NCBI RefSeq assembly: GCF_028743715.1
Contig: NZ_CP117996.1
Span: 1,984,001-2,048,000, forward strand
Direction of reading: 5' to 3'
Length of the DNA stretch: 64,000 nt
Source of the DNA: Microbacterium sp. Clip185
GTDB lineage: Bacteria; Actinomycetota; Actinomycetes; Actinomycetales; Microbacteriaceae
This document shows, piece after piece, positions 16,987 to 25,576 of this stretch; position 1 is the first letter of the stretch; each line of letters starts with the position of its first letter. Below the pieces are notes generated by a model. The model saw only the letters and a program-made list of their open reading frames with translations, did no database searches and was not told where the DNA came from. Position numbers and translations under genes: made by a program.

Positions 16987-19900
16987 GGCGCGCTCACCGG
17001 CGCGACCGTGTGGATGCGGCACACGCCGTGCGAGAAGTCGTCGCGGCAGTGCGACTCGTAGTGAGCCTCGAAGGACCGTGCGCTCATCACTGTGGCCGCA
17101 GCGTTGAGCCGACCGAGGAATGCGGCACGCGCCGCATCGTCGAGGGGTGGCTGCGTGGGCGTCGCGAAGATGGATCGGGAGGACGTGGGCTGCAGGACCA
17201 GGAGCTTCGCGCCCGCGCTCTCACGCCCCTGCGCGTCGGGCACCATACCCGCGTCCACCGCGACTTGATACGCCGCGAGCTGCGCGTTGTCGGCCACTTT
17301 CGCATCGGTGCTCGCAACCGAGCGCCCGGTCTTGAGATCGACGATCTCCACGCGGCCGTCGGGCAGGAGCTCGACACGATCGATGGTTCCCGACAGCACC
17401 ATGGGCTGCGCCTTCTCGCCCGCGGGATGCGGCAGCGACACCTCGAACCGTGACTCCGCTCCGAGGAGCGTCCCCCCACGGGCCTCGAAGTCCCGAAGGT
17501 AGGCCGACAGCCTCCGGACCAGATCGCGCGCGCGTTCTCGTTCCACGCGCTCGCGCCACGGGGCGTCGAACTCGAGTTCGTCCCAGCGTTGCTCGACCGC
17601 ACGCCAGAGCGAGTCCTCGTCCGGCCCCGCGGTCTCCATCGCGTGATGCAGGAGCGTTCCGAGGCCGGCGGTCGTCTCGGTGCGCGCACCGCCGAGATCC
17701 GAGACGACCCAGTCGAGCTGACAGGTCTCCAGTGCCTCGAGCCGCGAGGGCGAGAGTCGCACGGACGCCTCGGAGGCATCGCGCAGCGGCCCGTCCGATG
17801 TGACGGGAGCCATGCCGTACCACTGCGCAGGTGCAGCGCCGGCGACGCGGGCATCGGCCAGCAGGACGAGCTGCTGCGCCGCGTGGGAGCGCGCGGCGGA
17901 TGCGGTCGCCGTGGTCAGTGTGCGGCGGTGGGCTGCGACGAGTCCCCGCAACGAGAGCGGATGCCGGGTGGGCGCCGGCTGCGCGTCCGGCAGCAGCTCC
18001 AGGAGAGGGCTCGGCACCGATGCGTCGTCCGACACAGCGGTCACCACCACGCGGCTGCGGGCGCGCGAGAGCGCCCGGGCGAACAGACGCAGCTCGTCGT
18101 GCAGAACCTCTCGCCGCCGATCGCGGGTACTCGCGGCCGCCGCGCCGATACGTGCTTCCGCGAGTCGCCACGCCTGCAGCAGGGTGCCGCGCAGACGCGT
18201 GTTGGGCCAGACGCCCTCCTGCATCCCCGCGATCACGACCGTGTCGAACTCCGTGCCCAGCGCTGCCGCCGGGGTGAGCACCTGCACCCGTTCCCGCCTG
18301 CTGGGCGGGGTGAAGAGGTCCTCGGCGACGTCGCTGTCGAGGACCCCGCGCACGAACACCATCGGGTCGCGCGGACCCCCCTCCTCGGCACGCTCGCCGA
18401 ACCGCTTGGCTGCTTGGAAGAGCGCCACGACCGCATCCAGGTCGCGGTCCGCCTGCTCGGCGAGCGGACCCGTACCGCGCGCGAGCGTCGACCAGGCGGT
18501 TTCGAGTCCGCTGCGCGACCAGGCGGTCCACAACAGCTCGTGCGCGGTGGCACCCCTCCGGAGGTCGTCTCGCAGCTGAGCGAGCGTCGCGGCGATCGCT
18601 GCCGCACGTGATCCCTCGCGCGTTCCCAGCGCCTCCAGTCGCGCGGGCTCGTGCAGTGCGTCCGCGAGCAGCTGCGCGGCGGGTCTCGTGCCTGCCACGA
18701 GCACCTCGGCGCGACGAAGCGCCGCACGGAGCCTGCGCAGGTCGACGGGGTCGAAGCCCGCGGCCAACAGGGTCTCGGCCGGGTCGATGTCTTCGGCCGC
18801 CGCGCGGACGACCGTCAGCAGGCGCCTCACGCTCCCCCGCGTTCCCAGCGGTTCGACGAGACCCGGCGCGCGGGCAGGCACCTCACGAGCGCCCAGCTCC
18901 GCCTCCAGAACGGCGACCTGGCGCGAATCGTGCGCGATCACGGCGCAGTCGGCCCACGCCACCCCGTCACGCAGGTGTCGTTCGCGCAGCACGCGCGCGA
19001 TGAGGTCGTGTTCCTCGGGAGCGGAGCGGGCGAGGTAGACCCGCAGACTCTCGTCGTGGGGTACGTCCCGGGGCGCTCGTCGGTGGGCGACCACTCCCGC
19101 CGCGCCGATCCTGCTCGTGACCCGGCGCACGGCGTCGGTCTGCAGCGCGCTGCCACGGTGCGACGATTCGAGCACCATCGTGCGGCCGAGCGAGGACGCG
19201 AGACGCGAGAAGTGTTCGGGACGTGCGCCACGAAAGGCGCCAGAGCCGATGTCGGGATCACCGAAGGCGGTGACCGCGATCCCCCGCGCGCGCAGCGCCT
19301 CCAGCAAGGCGACGGCGCCCGGGGTGAGCTCCTGCGCGTCGTCGATCAGCACGGCCCGCAAGCGCCGCACGACCGCGAGCGCCGGGTCCGCCGCTTCGAG
19401 CCGGCCCAGCAGCGACACGGCCTCGGCGACGAGCCCCGCCGCATCACGGTGCGAGGAGCGCAGATGACCGCGGGCGTCGTCGTATTCGACGAGGAACGAG
19501 CTGAGCGCCTTCCAGACCGGGATTCCTTCGGATGCGGCGAGCTCCGCGAGCTCTGCCGCATCGATGCCCCACGTGGTGCACTCGGCGAGGAAGGCCCGCA
19601 GCTCACTGCGGAAGGCGCGCGACGAGCGCACCGCTGCCGGGAAGCCCTCTGGCCAGCGGGATGCGGCGCCCTCCTGCTCGTCGAGTTCATCGCCGCGCAG
19701 CAGATCGTGCACGATCTGATCGTCGTCCGCTCCCGTCAGCAGGCGCGGGGCCGGGCGACCGCGGCGCACCTCGTGCGCGCGCACGATCTCGAACGCGAGA
19801 GATGCCACAGACCTCGCCGGCGCGCCCGAGCGGGCGCCCGTCATCGCCAGCGAGAGGCGGTCGCGCAGCGCGGTCGCGCTCTGACGCGTCGAGGTCAGCA

Positions 19901-20114
19901 CCAGCACCTCGTCAGGATCGAGTCCCCACGCCGTGAGCTGCGCCGCGCGAGCGATCAAGAGGGTGGTCTTGCCCGATCCCGGCGCACCGACGACCACCAG
20001 CGACTGGTCGGGGCCGGCATCCAGTACCGCACGCTGCGAGGCGTCCCAGTCGGGCGCCTCGAACACCGGCTCGGCGTGGGCCGCGGGGCTCGCGGAGGCG
20101 GAGAGAAGAGGCAT
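16983..20114 (-). CDS. adnA: AdnA-like helicase-nuclease subunit
   Basis: 1043 residues. Walker A is GAPGSGKT (43-50); motif II reads LIDDAQEL, an Asp in place of the usual catalytic Glu. The C-terminal nuclease has TIDRVELLPDGRVEIVDLKTG followed by NAQLAAYQ, complete as far as I can see. It is the partner of AdnB, overlapping it by four bases. The ATG at 20114 is chosen because the sequence becomes protein-like there and a TACCGT -10 lies seven bases upstream; the in-frame region up to 20261 is Pro/Arg-rich filler. It diverges from the DUF3107 gene. The motif II change suggests the AdnA motor may be the weaker of the two. Confidence 0.86.
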   Translation of the reverse strand: MPLLSASASPAAHAEPVFEAPDWDASQRAVLDAGPDQSLVVVGAPGSGKTTLLIARAAQLTAWGLDPDEVLVLTSTRQSATALRDRLSLAMTGARSGAPARSVASLAFEIVRAHEVRRGRPAPRLLTGADDDQIVHDLLRGDELDEQEGAASRWPEGFPAAVRSSRAFRSELRAFLAECTTWGIDAAELAELAASEGIPVWKALSSFLVEYDDARGHLRSSHRDAAGLVAEAVSLLGRLEAADPALAVVRRLRAVLIDDAQELTPGAVALLEALRARGIAVTAFGDPDIGSGAFRGARPEHFSRLASSLGRTMVLESSHRGSALQTDAVRRVTSRIGAAGVVAHRRAPRDVPHDESLRVYLARSAPEEHDLIARVLRERHLRDGVAWADCAVIAHDSRQVAVLEAELGAREVPARAPGLVEPLGTRGSVRRLLTVVRAAAEDIDPAETLLAAGFDPVDLRRLRAALRRAEVLVAGTRPAAQLLADALHEPARLEALGTREGSRAAAIAATLAQLRDDLRRGATAHELLWTAWSRSGLETAWSTLARGTGPLAEQADRDLDAVVALFQAAKRFGERAEEGGPRDPMVFVRGVLDSDVAEDLFTPPSRRERVQVLTPAAALGTEFDTVVIAGMQEGVWPNTRLRGTLLQAWRLAEARIGAAAASTRDRRREVLHDELRLFARALSRARSRVVVTAVSDDASVPSPLLELLPDAQPAPTRHPLSLRGLVAAHRRTLTTATASAARSHAAQQLVLLADARVAGAAPAQWYGMAPVTSDGPLRDASEASVRLSPSRLEALETCQLDWVVSDLGGARTETTAGLGTLLHHAMETAGPDEDSLWRAVEQRWDELEFDAPWRERVERERARDLVRRLSAYLRDFEARGGTLLGAESRFEVSLPHPAGEKAQPMVLSGTIDRVELLPDGRVEIVDLKTGRSVASTDAKVADNAQLAAYQVAVDAGMVPDAQGRESAGAKLLVLQPTSSRSIFATPTQPPLDDAARAAFLGRLNAAATVMSARSFEAHYESHCRDDFSHGVCRIHTVAPVSAP

Positions 20115-20121
20115 CGGAAGA

Positions 20122-20127
20122 ACGGTA
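20122..20127 (-). promoter_or_regulatory. -10 element, leaderless start of adnA
   Basis: TACCGT on the minus strand lies seven bases before the ATG at 20114, supporting that start over the longer upstream frame. Confidence 0.5.
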
Positions 20128-20219
20128 ACGCGCCCCGGCGACACGGGGCCGAAGCGACGCGTTCGCCCACAGCGTGCGCCGTCACCCCCGCCGCCGGGCG
20201 GCGGCATTCTGCGGTGCCG

Positions 20220-20225
20220 TAGAGT
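20220..20225 (+). promoter_or_regulatory. -10 element for the DUF3107 gene
   Basis: TAGAGT lies about 38 bases before the GTG start at 20264, giving a short leader that contains GAGAGG as ribosome binding site. Confidence 0.5.
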
Positions 20226-20263
20226 CGGAACGTCCCCGAAGACAGACGAGAGAGGCGACATCC

Positions 20264-20488
20264 GTGGAGATCCGCATCGGCATCGCGAACACCGGCCGCG
20301 AGCTCAACTTCGAGACCGACCAGGCCGCCGACGACGTGAAGAAGTCGCTCGCCGACGCACTCGGCTCGGGCGCTCCGTTCGTGTCGTTCGCCGACACCAA
20401 GGGCAACTCCTACATCGTCCCCGCCGCCAGCCTGGCCTACGTCGAGCTCGGCACCGAAGAGGCCCGTCGGGTCGGCTTCGTCGCCTGA
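20264..20488 (+). CDS. DUF3107 family protein
   Basis: 74 residues beginning EIRIGIANTGRELNFET after the GTG and ending in LGTEEARRVGFVA. This is the compact DUF3107 family, like TB9.4 (Rv3208A) of mycobacteria. It is predicted as a small soluble alpha/beta protein. No enzymatic motif is visible and the function is unknown. GTG 20264 is preceded by GAGAGG at a normal distance, and a TAGAGT -10 precedes that. It is likely co-transcribed with the two following genes, which start 4 and 5 bases after the preceding stops. Confidence 0.85.
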   Translation: MEIRIGIANTGRELNFETDQAADDVKKSLADALGSGAPFVSFADTKGNSYIVPAASLAYVELGTEEARRVGFVA

Positions 20489-20491
20489 GCG

Positions 20492-20782
20492 ATGGAGATC
20501 CTGCTCGCGCTGATCTACGGCGCCGCCGTGGGCACCGCGGCTCATTTCGCCCTCGGTGGTCGTGAGCTGCGCGGCGTCGCGCTCGCGCCCATGGTGGGCG
20601 CGTTGATCGGTGGGGTCGTGTGGCTCGCGCTGACATGGGCCGGTGCCAGCACGGCCGAGCCATGGTTGTGGCTCGCAACGCTGGTCGCGGCACCGGTCGT
20701 CGTCGTGCCCCTGCTCGTCGTGCTCGGCCGCATCCGCTCGGCGCACGACGCTCGCGAGCGTCAGCGCCTGCACATCGGCTGA
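20492..20782 (+). CDS. Small membrane protein of unknown function
   Basis: 96 residues with three hydrophobic segments (about 3-20, 30-50 and 56-77) and a short basic cytoplasmic tail rich in Arg and Ala. No conserved catalytic residue can be seen and I do not recognise the family. It starts at ATG 20492, four bases after the DUF3107 stop, and ends five bases before the RidA-like gene, so the three genes form one short operon. It could be a housekeeping membrane protein of the lineage rather than an acquired gene; codon use does not differ from its neighbours. Confidence 0.7.
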   Translation: MEILLALIYGAAVGTAAHFALGGRELRGVALAPMVGALIGGVVWLALTWAGASTAEPWLWLATLVAAPVVVVPLLVVLGRIRSAHDARERQRLHIG

Positions 20783-20786
20783 GCCC

Positions 20787-21197
20787 ATGAGTGCTTCCGC
20801 CGTCCGCCTCATCCGCGCGGAGCGGCTCAGCGGGGTGGCCGAATACGCCTACGCCGCGACCGCGCCCGCCGGCACACGCTTCATCTTCCTGGCAGGAGCC
20901 TGCCCGCTGGCCGCCGACGGCTCCACTGTCGCCGTGGGCGATTACGCCGGCCAGGCGGCGCGCTGCATCGAGACCCTCGCCGAGGCTCTCGTGGCGGCCG
21001 GCGCCGAGCTGGCGGACGTCATCAGCACCCGCGTGCTGGTCGCCTCCACCGCGCAGCGGGACCTCGTCGCAGCGTGGGAGGTCGTGCGCGACGCGTTCGG
21101 TGATCACGACGTGCCGAGCACCCTGATGGGGGTGACCGTGCTGGGCTACGACGATCAGCTGGTCGAGATCGAGGCTGTCGCCGCCGTCGCCGACTGA
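20787..21197 (+). CDS. RidA family (reactive intermediate deaminase-like) protein
   Basis: 136 residues of the YjgF/YER057c/RidA fold. FIFLAGACPLAADG at the N-terminal strand pair, ISTRVLVAS in the middle and VTVLGYDDQLVEIEAVAAV at the end follow the family order. The Arg that binds the substrate carboxylate in canonical RidA is normally in a C-terminal R(S/C) context; here only ISTRVL carries a candidate Arg, so the protein may belong to a divergent Rid subgroup. Canonical RidA hydrolyses 2-aminoacrylate and related enamines. The ATG at 20787 follows the previous stop by four bases. It converges with the ferritin-like gene. Confidence 0.8.
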   Translation: MSASAVRLIRAERLSGVAEYAYAATAPAGTRFIFLAGACPLAADGSTVAVGDYAGQAARCIETLAEALVAAGAELADVISTRVLVASTAQRDLVAAWEVVRDAFGDHDVPSTLMGVTVLGYDDQLVEIEAVAAVAD

Positions 21198-21216
21198 GGC
21201 GCCCGCACCCGCCGGG

Positions 21217-21933
21217 TCAGGACGACAGGCCGAGCGACTCCATCCGGCGCGCGTGCGCGGCCATCAGTTCGGTGAACACCGGCTCCACGGTCTCCTGCAT
21301 CGCCGTCGTGTTCTCCGTGCCCTTCAGCGCCGCGCGTGCGATCAGCAGGGTGTCTCCGACAAGACGGCGTCCCCACAGTGCCAGCAGCGACGGCCACTCC
21401 TCGCTCTCGCCCAGGGTCTCGAGGAGGATGTCGACCAGGGCACCGCGTGCATCGTCCGCCTCCAACGCCCGGGCCACCCTGAGTCCCGTTTCGCCGTAGC
21501 TCGCCGAGAGCGCGAGGTAGAAGTCGTCGAGCATGCCCGCGGTCAGGTGCACCGAGAGCATCGTCTCGGGCCACCGCACGCCGTGCACCTCGGCGCGGAA
21601 GGCGTCGAGCGGCTCGCGGAAGGGCAGCATGAGCGCGGTCGGGTCCTCATCGCGATCGCGGATGACCGCGACCAGCTGCTCGTGCTTGCGCAGTGCGGCG
21701 CCCGCAGCGCGAGAGATCGCCTCCTTGCGGGCGAGTTCGGGTGTCAACGCGATGAGTTCGGTGAGCGTCTCGAAGAAGCCGAGCTGCAGATAGGCGGCTT
21801 GGCCGAGGAAGGTGTCGATGTCGGGCGCGAGCTCGGCGAAGTCGACGCGCGTGATGCCGTCGTACTCCCCGCGTGAGCGCAGGCGCAGCGTGCGGCCCGC
21901 GGGCCTCGAACGACGTCGGAACCATTCCCACAC
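21217..21933 (-). CDS. Ferritin-like fold protein
   Basis: 238 residues, mostly alpha-helical. After a basic N-terminus, helices include YLQLGFFETLTELIAL (about 48-63) and ALRKHEQLVAVIRD (about 81-94), each with Glu or Glu/His residues spaced as in ferritin-like four-helix bundles, then two long C-terminal helices. The family is annotated only as ferritin-like fold-containing; the mycobacterial counterpart I recall (Rv3210c) also sits beside a DEAD-box helicase gene. Metal binding is not proven. GTG 21933 has TAGGCT exactly six bases upstream, so the mRNA is probably leaderless. Confidence 0.78.
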   Translation of the reverse strand: MWEWFRRRSRPAGRTLRLRSRGEYDGITRVDFAELAPDIDTFLGQAAYLQLGFFETLTELIALTPELARKEAISRAAGAALRKHEQLVAVIRDRDEDPTALMLPFREPLDAFRAEVHGVRWPETMLSVHLTAGMLDDFYLALSASYGETGLRVARALEADDARGALVDILLETLGESEEWPSLLALWGRRLVGDTLLIARAALKGTENTTAMQETVEPVFTELMAAHARRMESLGLSS

Positions 21934-21939
21934 ACGACC

Positions 21940-21945
21940 AGCCTA
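21940..21945 (-). promoter_or_regulatory. -10 element, leaderless start of the ferritin-like gene
   Basis: TAGGCT on the minus strand with a six-base gap to GTG 21933; no Shine-Dalgarno is present. Confidence 0.6.
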
Positions 21946-22000
21946 GAAGGTTCCCCGCCCGCGCGTCGGAGCGCCCGGCGGAGCGGAGGGCGTGCTCCGG

Positions 22001-22006
22001 TATCCT
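22001..22006 (+). promoter_or_regulatory. -10 element and long leader of the DEAD-box gene
   Basis: TATCCT would start transcription near 22013, leaving a GC-rich 5' leader of about 95 bases. Such leaders are common on cold- or stress-responsive RNA helicase genes, but I see no named RNA motif in this one. Confidence 0.45.
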
Positions 22007-22108
22007 GGTGGAGTCCCGGCATCGGATCGGGACCTGCGCGCCTGGGGCTGACAAGGGCGCGGACATCCGGCGGCGCTTCCCGCGCCCACAACCAGACAGG
22101 TGCATATT

Positions 22109-23560
22109 GTGACGACCTTCGCCGAGCTCGGCGTCGACCAGGACATCGTCGACGTTCTCGCCGCTCGCGGCATCGCCGACGCGTTCCCCATCCAAGAGCA
22201 GACCATTCCGCTCTCCCTGCCCGGGCAGGACATCATCGGCCAGGCCAAGACCGGTACCGGCAAGACCTTCGGCTTCGGCATCCCGGTGGTGCAGCGTCTC
22301 GGCGCCTCGCCGGATCCGGGCGTGAAGGCGCTCATCGTGGTTCCCACCCGCGAGCTCGCTGTGCAGGTCTACGAAGACATGGACCTGCTGACCTCCGGTC
22401 GCAGCACCAGCGTCGTCGCCATCTACGGCGGCAAGGCCTACGAGGGCCAGATCGACCAGCTCAAGGCCGGCGCCCAGATCGTCGTCGGCACGCCGGGCCG
22501 TCTCATCGACCTCGCGAACCAGCGCCTGCTCGACCTCTCCCACGCGACAGAGGTCGTCCTGGACGAGGCCGACAAGATGCTCGATCTCGGCTTCCTTCCC
22601 GACATCGACAAGATCTTCTCGAAGGTTCCCGCGGTGCGGCACACGCAGCTGTTCTCGGCGACGATGCCGGGGCCGATCGTCGCACTCGCGCGACGCTTCA
22701 TGTCGAACCCCATCCACATCCGTGCCAACGACCCGGATGAGGGGCTGACGCAGGCCAACATCCGTCATCTGGTCTACCGCGCCCACAGCCTGGACAAGGA
22801 CGAGATCATCGCCCGCATCCTGCAGGCCGAAGGTCGCGGCAAGACCGTCGTGTTCACGCGCACCAAGCGCGCGGCGCAGCGACTGGTCGACGAGCTCAAC
22901 GACCGCGGCTTCAACGCCGGCGCTGTGCACGGCGATATGAGCCAGGAGTCGCGCGAACGGTCCATGGCGGCGTTCAAGGCGGGCAAGAAGGACGTCCTGA
23001 TCGCGACGGATGTGGCGGCGCGAGGCATCGACGTCGACGACGTCACCCACGTCATCAATCACACCATTCCGGACGACGAGAAGACCTACCTGCACCGCGC
23101 CGGCCGCACCGGCCGCGCGGGACGCACCGGCATCGCGGTGACCTTCGTCGACTGGGAGGACCTGCACAAGTGGGCCCTCATCAATCGCGCACTCGAGTTC
23201 GGCCAGCCCGACCCCGTCGAGACCTACTCGTCGAGCCCGCACCTGTTCGCCGACCTGGACATTCCCGAGGGCACGAAGGGACGCCTGCGCAAGGCTCCCG
23301 CCACGGCGACCGTCACGACCGTGTCCGGTGACGCGCCTGCCGCAGACGCGGCGCCCCGCAAGCGCCGGCGTCGGCGCACGGGCGCCGGCGCCGACCCGTC
23401 CGCAGCACCCGCCGCATCCGGATCGGATGCCGCGCGCACCGACGGCGGCGGCACGCACGACGGCGGCGGCGCCGAGCACCACGACGGCAAGCCCGCGGCC
23501 GCACGGCGCCGCCGGCGTCGGCGCGGTCCCCGCCCCGACGCGTCCGCTCCGTCGGCCTGA
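22109..23560 (+). CDS. rhlE: DEAD-box ATP-dependent RNA helicase
   Basis: About 483 residues. The order of helicase motifs is complete: the Q-motif Gln in FPIQEQTIPL, Walker A AKTGTGKT, PTRELAVQ, TPGRL, DEAD written as VLDEADKMLDLGF, SAT, and the C-terminal ATDVAARGIDVDDV and HRAGRTGRAGRTG. A basic, Ala/Arg/Gly-rich tail from about residue 400 has repeated RRRRR-type clusters and probably binds RNA. It should unwind structured RNA in ribosome assembly or mRNA decay. I prefer GTG 22109, which has ACAGG eight bases upstream; GTG 22100 is an alternative that would overlap that site. The rhlE symbol follows the mycobacterial neighbour; the subfamily assignment is less sure. Confidence 0.9.
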   Translation: MTTFAELGVDQDIVDVLAARGIADAFPIQEQTIPLSLPGQDIIGQAKTGTGKTFGFGIPVVQRLGASPDPGVKALIVVPTRELAVQVYEDMDLLTSGRSTSVVAIYGGKAYEGQIDQLKAGAQIVVGTPGRLIDLANQRLLDLSHATEVVLDEADKMLDLGFLPDIDKIFSKVPAVRHTQLFSATMPGPIVALARRFMSNPIHIRANDPDEGLTQANIRHLVYRAHSLDKDEIIARILQAEGRGKTVVFTRTKRAAQRLVDELNDRGFNAGAVHGDMSQESRERSMAAFKAGKKDVLIATDVAARGIDVDDVTHVINHTIPDDEKTYLHRAGRTGRAGRTGIAVTFVDWEDLHKWALINRALEFGQPDPVETYSSSPHLFADLDIPEGTKGRLRKAPATATVTTVSGDAPAADAAPRKRRRRRTGAGADPSAAPAASGSDAARTDGGGTHDGGGAEHHDGKPAAARRRRRRRGPRPDASAPSA

Positions 23561-23566
23561 CACCTC

Positions 23567-23607
23567 GCAGCGCGCCGGTCCCCCTCAGGGGTGGATCGGC
23601 GCGCTGC
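23567..23607. terminator. Strong hairpin over the 3' end of the PHP gene
   Basis: GCAGCGCGCCG (23567-23577) pairs perfectly with CGGCGCGCTGC (23597-23607), and inside it CCCC/GGGG closes a small loop. It lies just after the helicase gene and contains the stop codon of the convergent PHP gene (23585-23587), so it can terminate both. Confidence 0.6.
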
Positions 23608-24454
23608 CGCGTGCACGGGCGATGATCCGTGCGAGCATCTCGCCCGACGTGGTGTTCTCACCCGGGCGATTGGGCTTGCCCGCGCCGTGATAGTCGCTCG
23701 AACCGGTGACGATGAGACCGTTCTGCGTGGCGACGCGGCGCAGTACCGCCTTGCCGTCGGACGTGTTCTCACGGTGTTCGATCTCGAAACCGCCTAGTCC
23801 ATGCGCGATGAGCTCGTCGATCACGGGCATCGGCAGCATCCGGTCGCGGCCATGAGGCGTGGGGTGGGCGATGATCGGCACGCCGCCGGCGGCGACCACG
23901 AGGTCGACGGCGGTGACCGGGTCGGGCGCGTAGTGGGGCTCGTAGTAGCCCGCGCGCGGATGCAGCACCCCGTCGAACGCAGCACCGCGGTCGGCGACGA
24001 TGCCGCGCGCGACGAGAGCATCGGCGATGTGGGGACGCCCCACGGTCGCGTCGGCGCCGGTCTGAGCGAGCACGTCCGCCCAGGTGAGGTCGTAGTCACG
24101 CGCGAGGCTGGCGACGATGCGCTCCGCGCGACCGATGCGGTCGTCGCGGATGCGGGCCAGCTCCGCCGTCAGAGCACTGTCGGTGGGGTCGAACAGGTAC
24201 GCGAGGACGTGGACGCTGCGCCACCCCTGACGCGCGCTCATCTCCATCCCCGGCAGGAACGTCATGCCCAGTCGCACGGCTTCCTCGGCCGCCTCGCCCC
24301 AGCCCGCGGTCGTGTCGTGGTCGGTGAGCGAGACGGTGGCCAGCCCAGCCGCATGTGTCTGGCGCATGACCTCGGCGGGCGACTCGGTGCCGTCCGAGCG
24401 CGTGGAATGCAGATGCAGGTCGGCGGGCGTCGATACGCGGCCGTCTGCACTCAT
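23585..24454 (-). CDS. PHP-domain phosphoesterase
   Basis: 289 residues. The PHP metal motifs are evident: DLHLHSTRSDG (about 13-23), SLTDHDTT (about 42-49), LPGMEMSA (about 67-74), PIIAHPTPHGRD in the middle and TGSSDYHG near residue 270. This matches the YciV/RNase AM-like group that hydrolyses 3',5'-nucleoside bisphosphates or short 5' ends of RNA; the exact substrate is inferred from family. The ATG at 24454 has TACGCT six bases upstream and no ribosome binding site. It diverges from the EEP hydrolase gene, whose start is also of the leaderless type. Confidence 0.87.
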   Translation of the reverse strand: MSADGRVSTPADLHLHSTRSDGTESPAEVMRQTHAAGLATVSLTDHDTTAGWGEAAEEAVRLGMTFLPGMEMSARQGWRSVHVLAYLFDPTDSALTAELARIRDDRIGRAERIVASLARDYDLTWADVLAQTGADATVGRPHIADALVARGIVADRGAAFDGVLHPRAGYYEPHYAPDPVTAVDLVVAAGGVPIIAHPTPHGRDRMLPMPVIDELIAHGLGGFEIEHRENTSDGKAVLRRVATQNGLIVTGSSDYHGAGKPNRPGENTTSGEMLARIIARARGSAPIHP

Positions 24455-24460
24455 CCCCTG

Positions 24461-24466
24461 AGCGTA
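24461..24466 (-). promoter_or_regulatory. -10 element, leaderless start of the PHP gene
   Basis: TACGCT on the minus strand, six bases before ATG 24454. Confidence 0.6.
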
Positions 24467-24519
24467 CCGCGCAGCCGAGAGCGCCCTCCTGCGTGCGGCC
24501 GACGCTCAGGTCGACTGCC

Positions 24520-24525
24520 TAGGCT
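24520..24525 (+). promoter_or_regulatory. -10 element, leaderless start of the EEP gene
   Basis: TAGGCT, seven bases before GTG 24533. A GGGAGG directly abuts the start codon and is too close to work as a Shine-Dalgarno. Confidence 0.55.
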
Positions 24526-24532
24526 CGGGAGG

Positions 24533-25543
24533 GTGTCACGTCTGCTGGGAATCCTGCTGAGCCTGCTCTGCGCGATCGCGGCGGCCGTGCTCACCTGGCC
24601 GGAGTTCTTCCGCCTCTCGCGGACCTTTCCGCTCGCCCAGATCGTGTCGTTCCGCTCTCTGGTCGCCGTGGCGTTCGCGGCTCTCGCCGTCGTCGCGCTG
24701 CTGCTGTCGGTGGCCCGCCCGGTGCGCCGTATCGCGCTTCCCATGGCCCTCGTCGCCCTCCTCGCCGTCGGCGCCAATGCGGCGATCATCGTCTCGCGCG
24801 GCACCGGTACCACGGCACTGCCCGCGAAGACCGAGAACAGCATCCGGGTCATGACGTGGAACACGGCGGGCGACGCCACCTCACCCCAGACGATCGCGCA
24901 GACGGCCATCGCCATGGGTGCCGACATCGTGAGCCTGCCCGAGACCACGATCGAGACCGGTGCGGAGGTCGCGGTCGCGATGCGTGATCTCGGCAGTCCG
25001 ATGTGGGCGCACCACACCGAGTACGGGACCGACGGATGGGCGGCGGATTCGACCACGCTGCTCATCAGCCCTTCGCTCGGCACCTACTCGGTCATCGCCT
25101 CTTCGCAGGAGGGGACCAGCACCGTGCCCAGCGCCGTCGCGATGCCGACCGACGGCAACGGCCCCACGGTCGTGGCCGCTCACGCCGTGGCACCTCGCGA
25201 GGACCAGATGGAGCATTGGCGCCACGACCTGCAGTGGCTCGCCGATCAGTGCGCGGGCGGGGACGTCATCATGGCGGGCGACTTCAACGCGACGCTGGAC
25301 CACATGTCGGGCCTGGGAACCGATGGCGGAACACTCGGCGCCTGCCGGGATGCGGCGTCGCAGACCGGCAACGGTGCTGTCGGCACCTGGCCCACCGATC
25401 TCCCGGCCCTCGCCGGCGCGCCGATCGACCACGTGCTGGCCACACCGCAGTGGACGCCCACGGGCTCTGTCGTGCTGAGCGGGATGGACGACGCCGGCAG
25501 CGACCACCGGCCGCTCGTCGTGCAGTACGAGCGCACCGGCTGA
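24533..25543 (+). CDS. Membrane-anchored endonuclease/exonuclease/phosphatase family protein
   Basis: 336 residues. Three hydrophobic segments (about 3-20, 37-60 and 65-85) precede an EEP hydrolase domain: VMTWNTAG (about 104-111), SLPETTI with the catalytic Glu, MAGDFNAT, and GSDHRPLVVQY at the end, with IDHVLATPQW before it. All metal and acid-base residues (Asn, Glu, Asp-Asn, His) appear intact. The domain would face the outside of the cell. Candidate substrates are phosphodiesters in nucleic acid or lipid; the sequence cannot choose. The GTG at 24533 is supported by the TAGGCT spacing. It is followed by aminopeptidase P after 33 bases. Confidence 0.85.
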   Translation: MSRLLGILLSLLCAIAAAVLTWPEFFRLSRTFPLAQIVSFRSLVAVAFAALAVVALLLSVARPVRRIALPMALVALLAVGANAAIIVSRGTGTTALPAKTENSIRVMTWNTAGDATSPQTIAQTAIAMGADIVSLPETTIETGAEVAVAMRDLGSPMWAHHTEYGTDGWAADSTTLLISPSLGTYSVIASSQEGTSTVPSAVAMPTDGNGPTVVAAHAVAPREDQMEHWRHDLQWLADQCAGGDVIMAGDFNATLDHMSGLGTDGGTLGACRDAASQTGNGAVGTWPTDLPALAGAPIDHVLATPQWTPTGSVVLSGMDDAGSDHRPLVVQYERTG

Positions 25544-25576
25544 GCGCCCGGGCGACGAGGGTGGGAGACTGGACGC

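Noticed and set aside
13789..17061. 1090-codon open frame opposite adnB
   Set aside because: Antisense shadow of a real helicase with complete motifs; no start signal and no protein-like segments.
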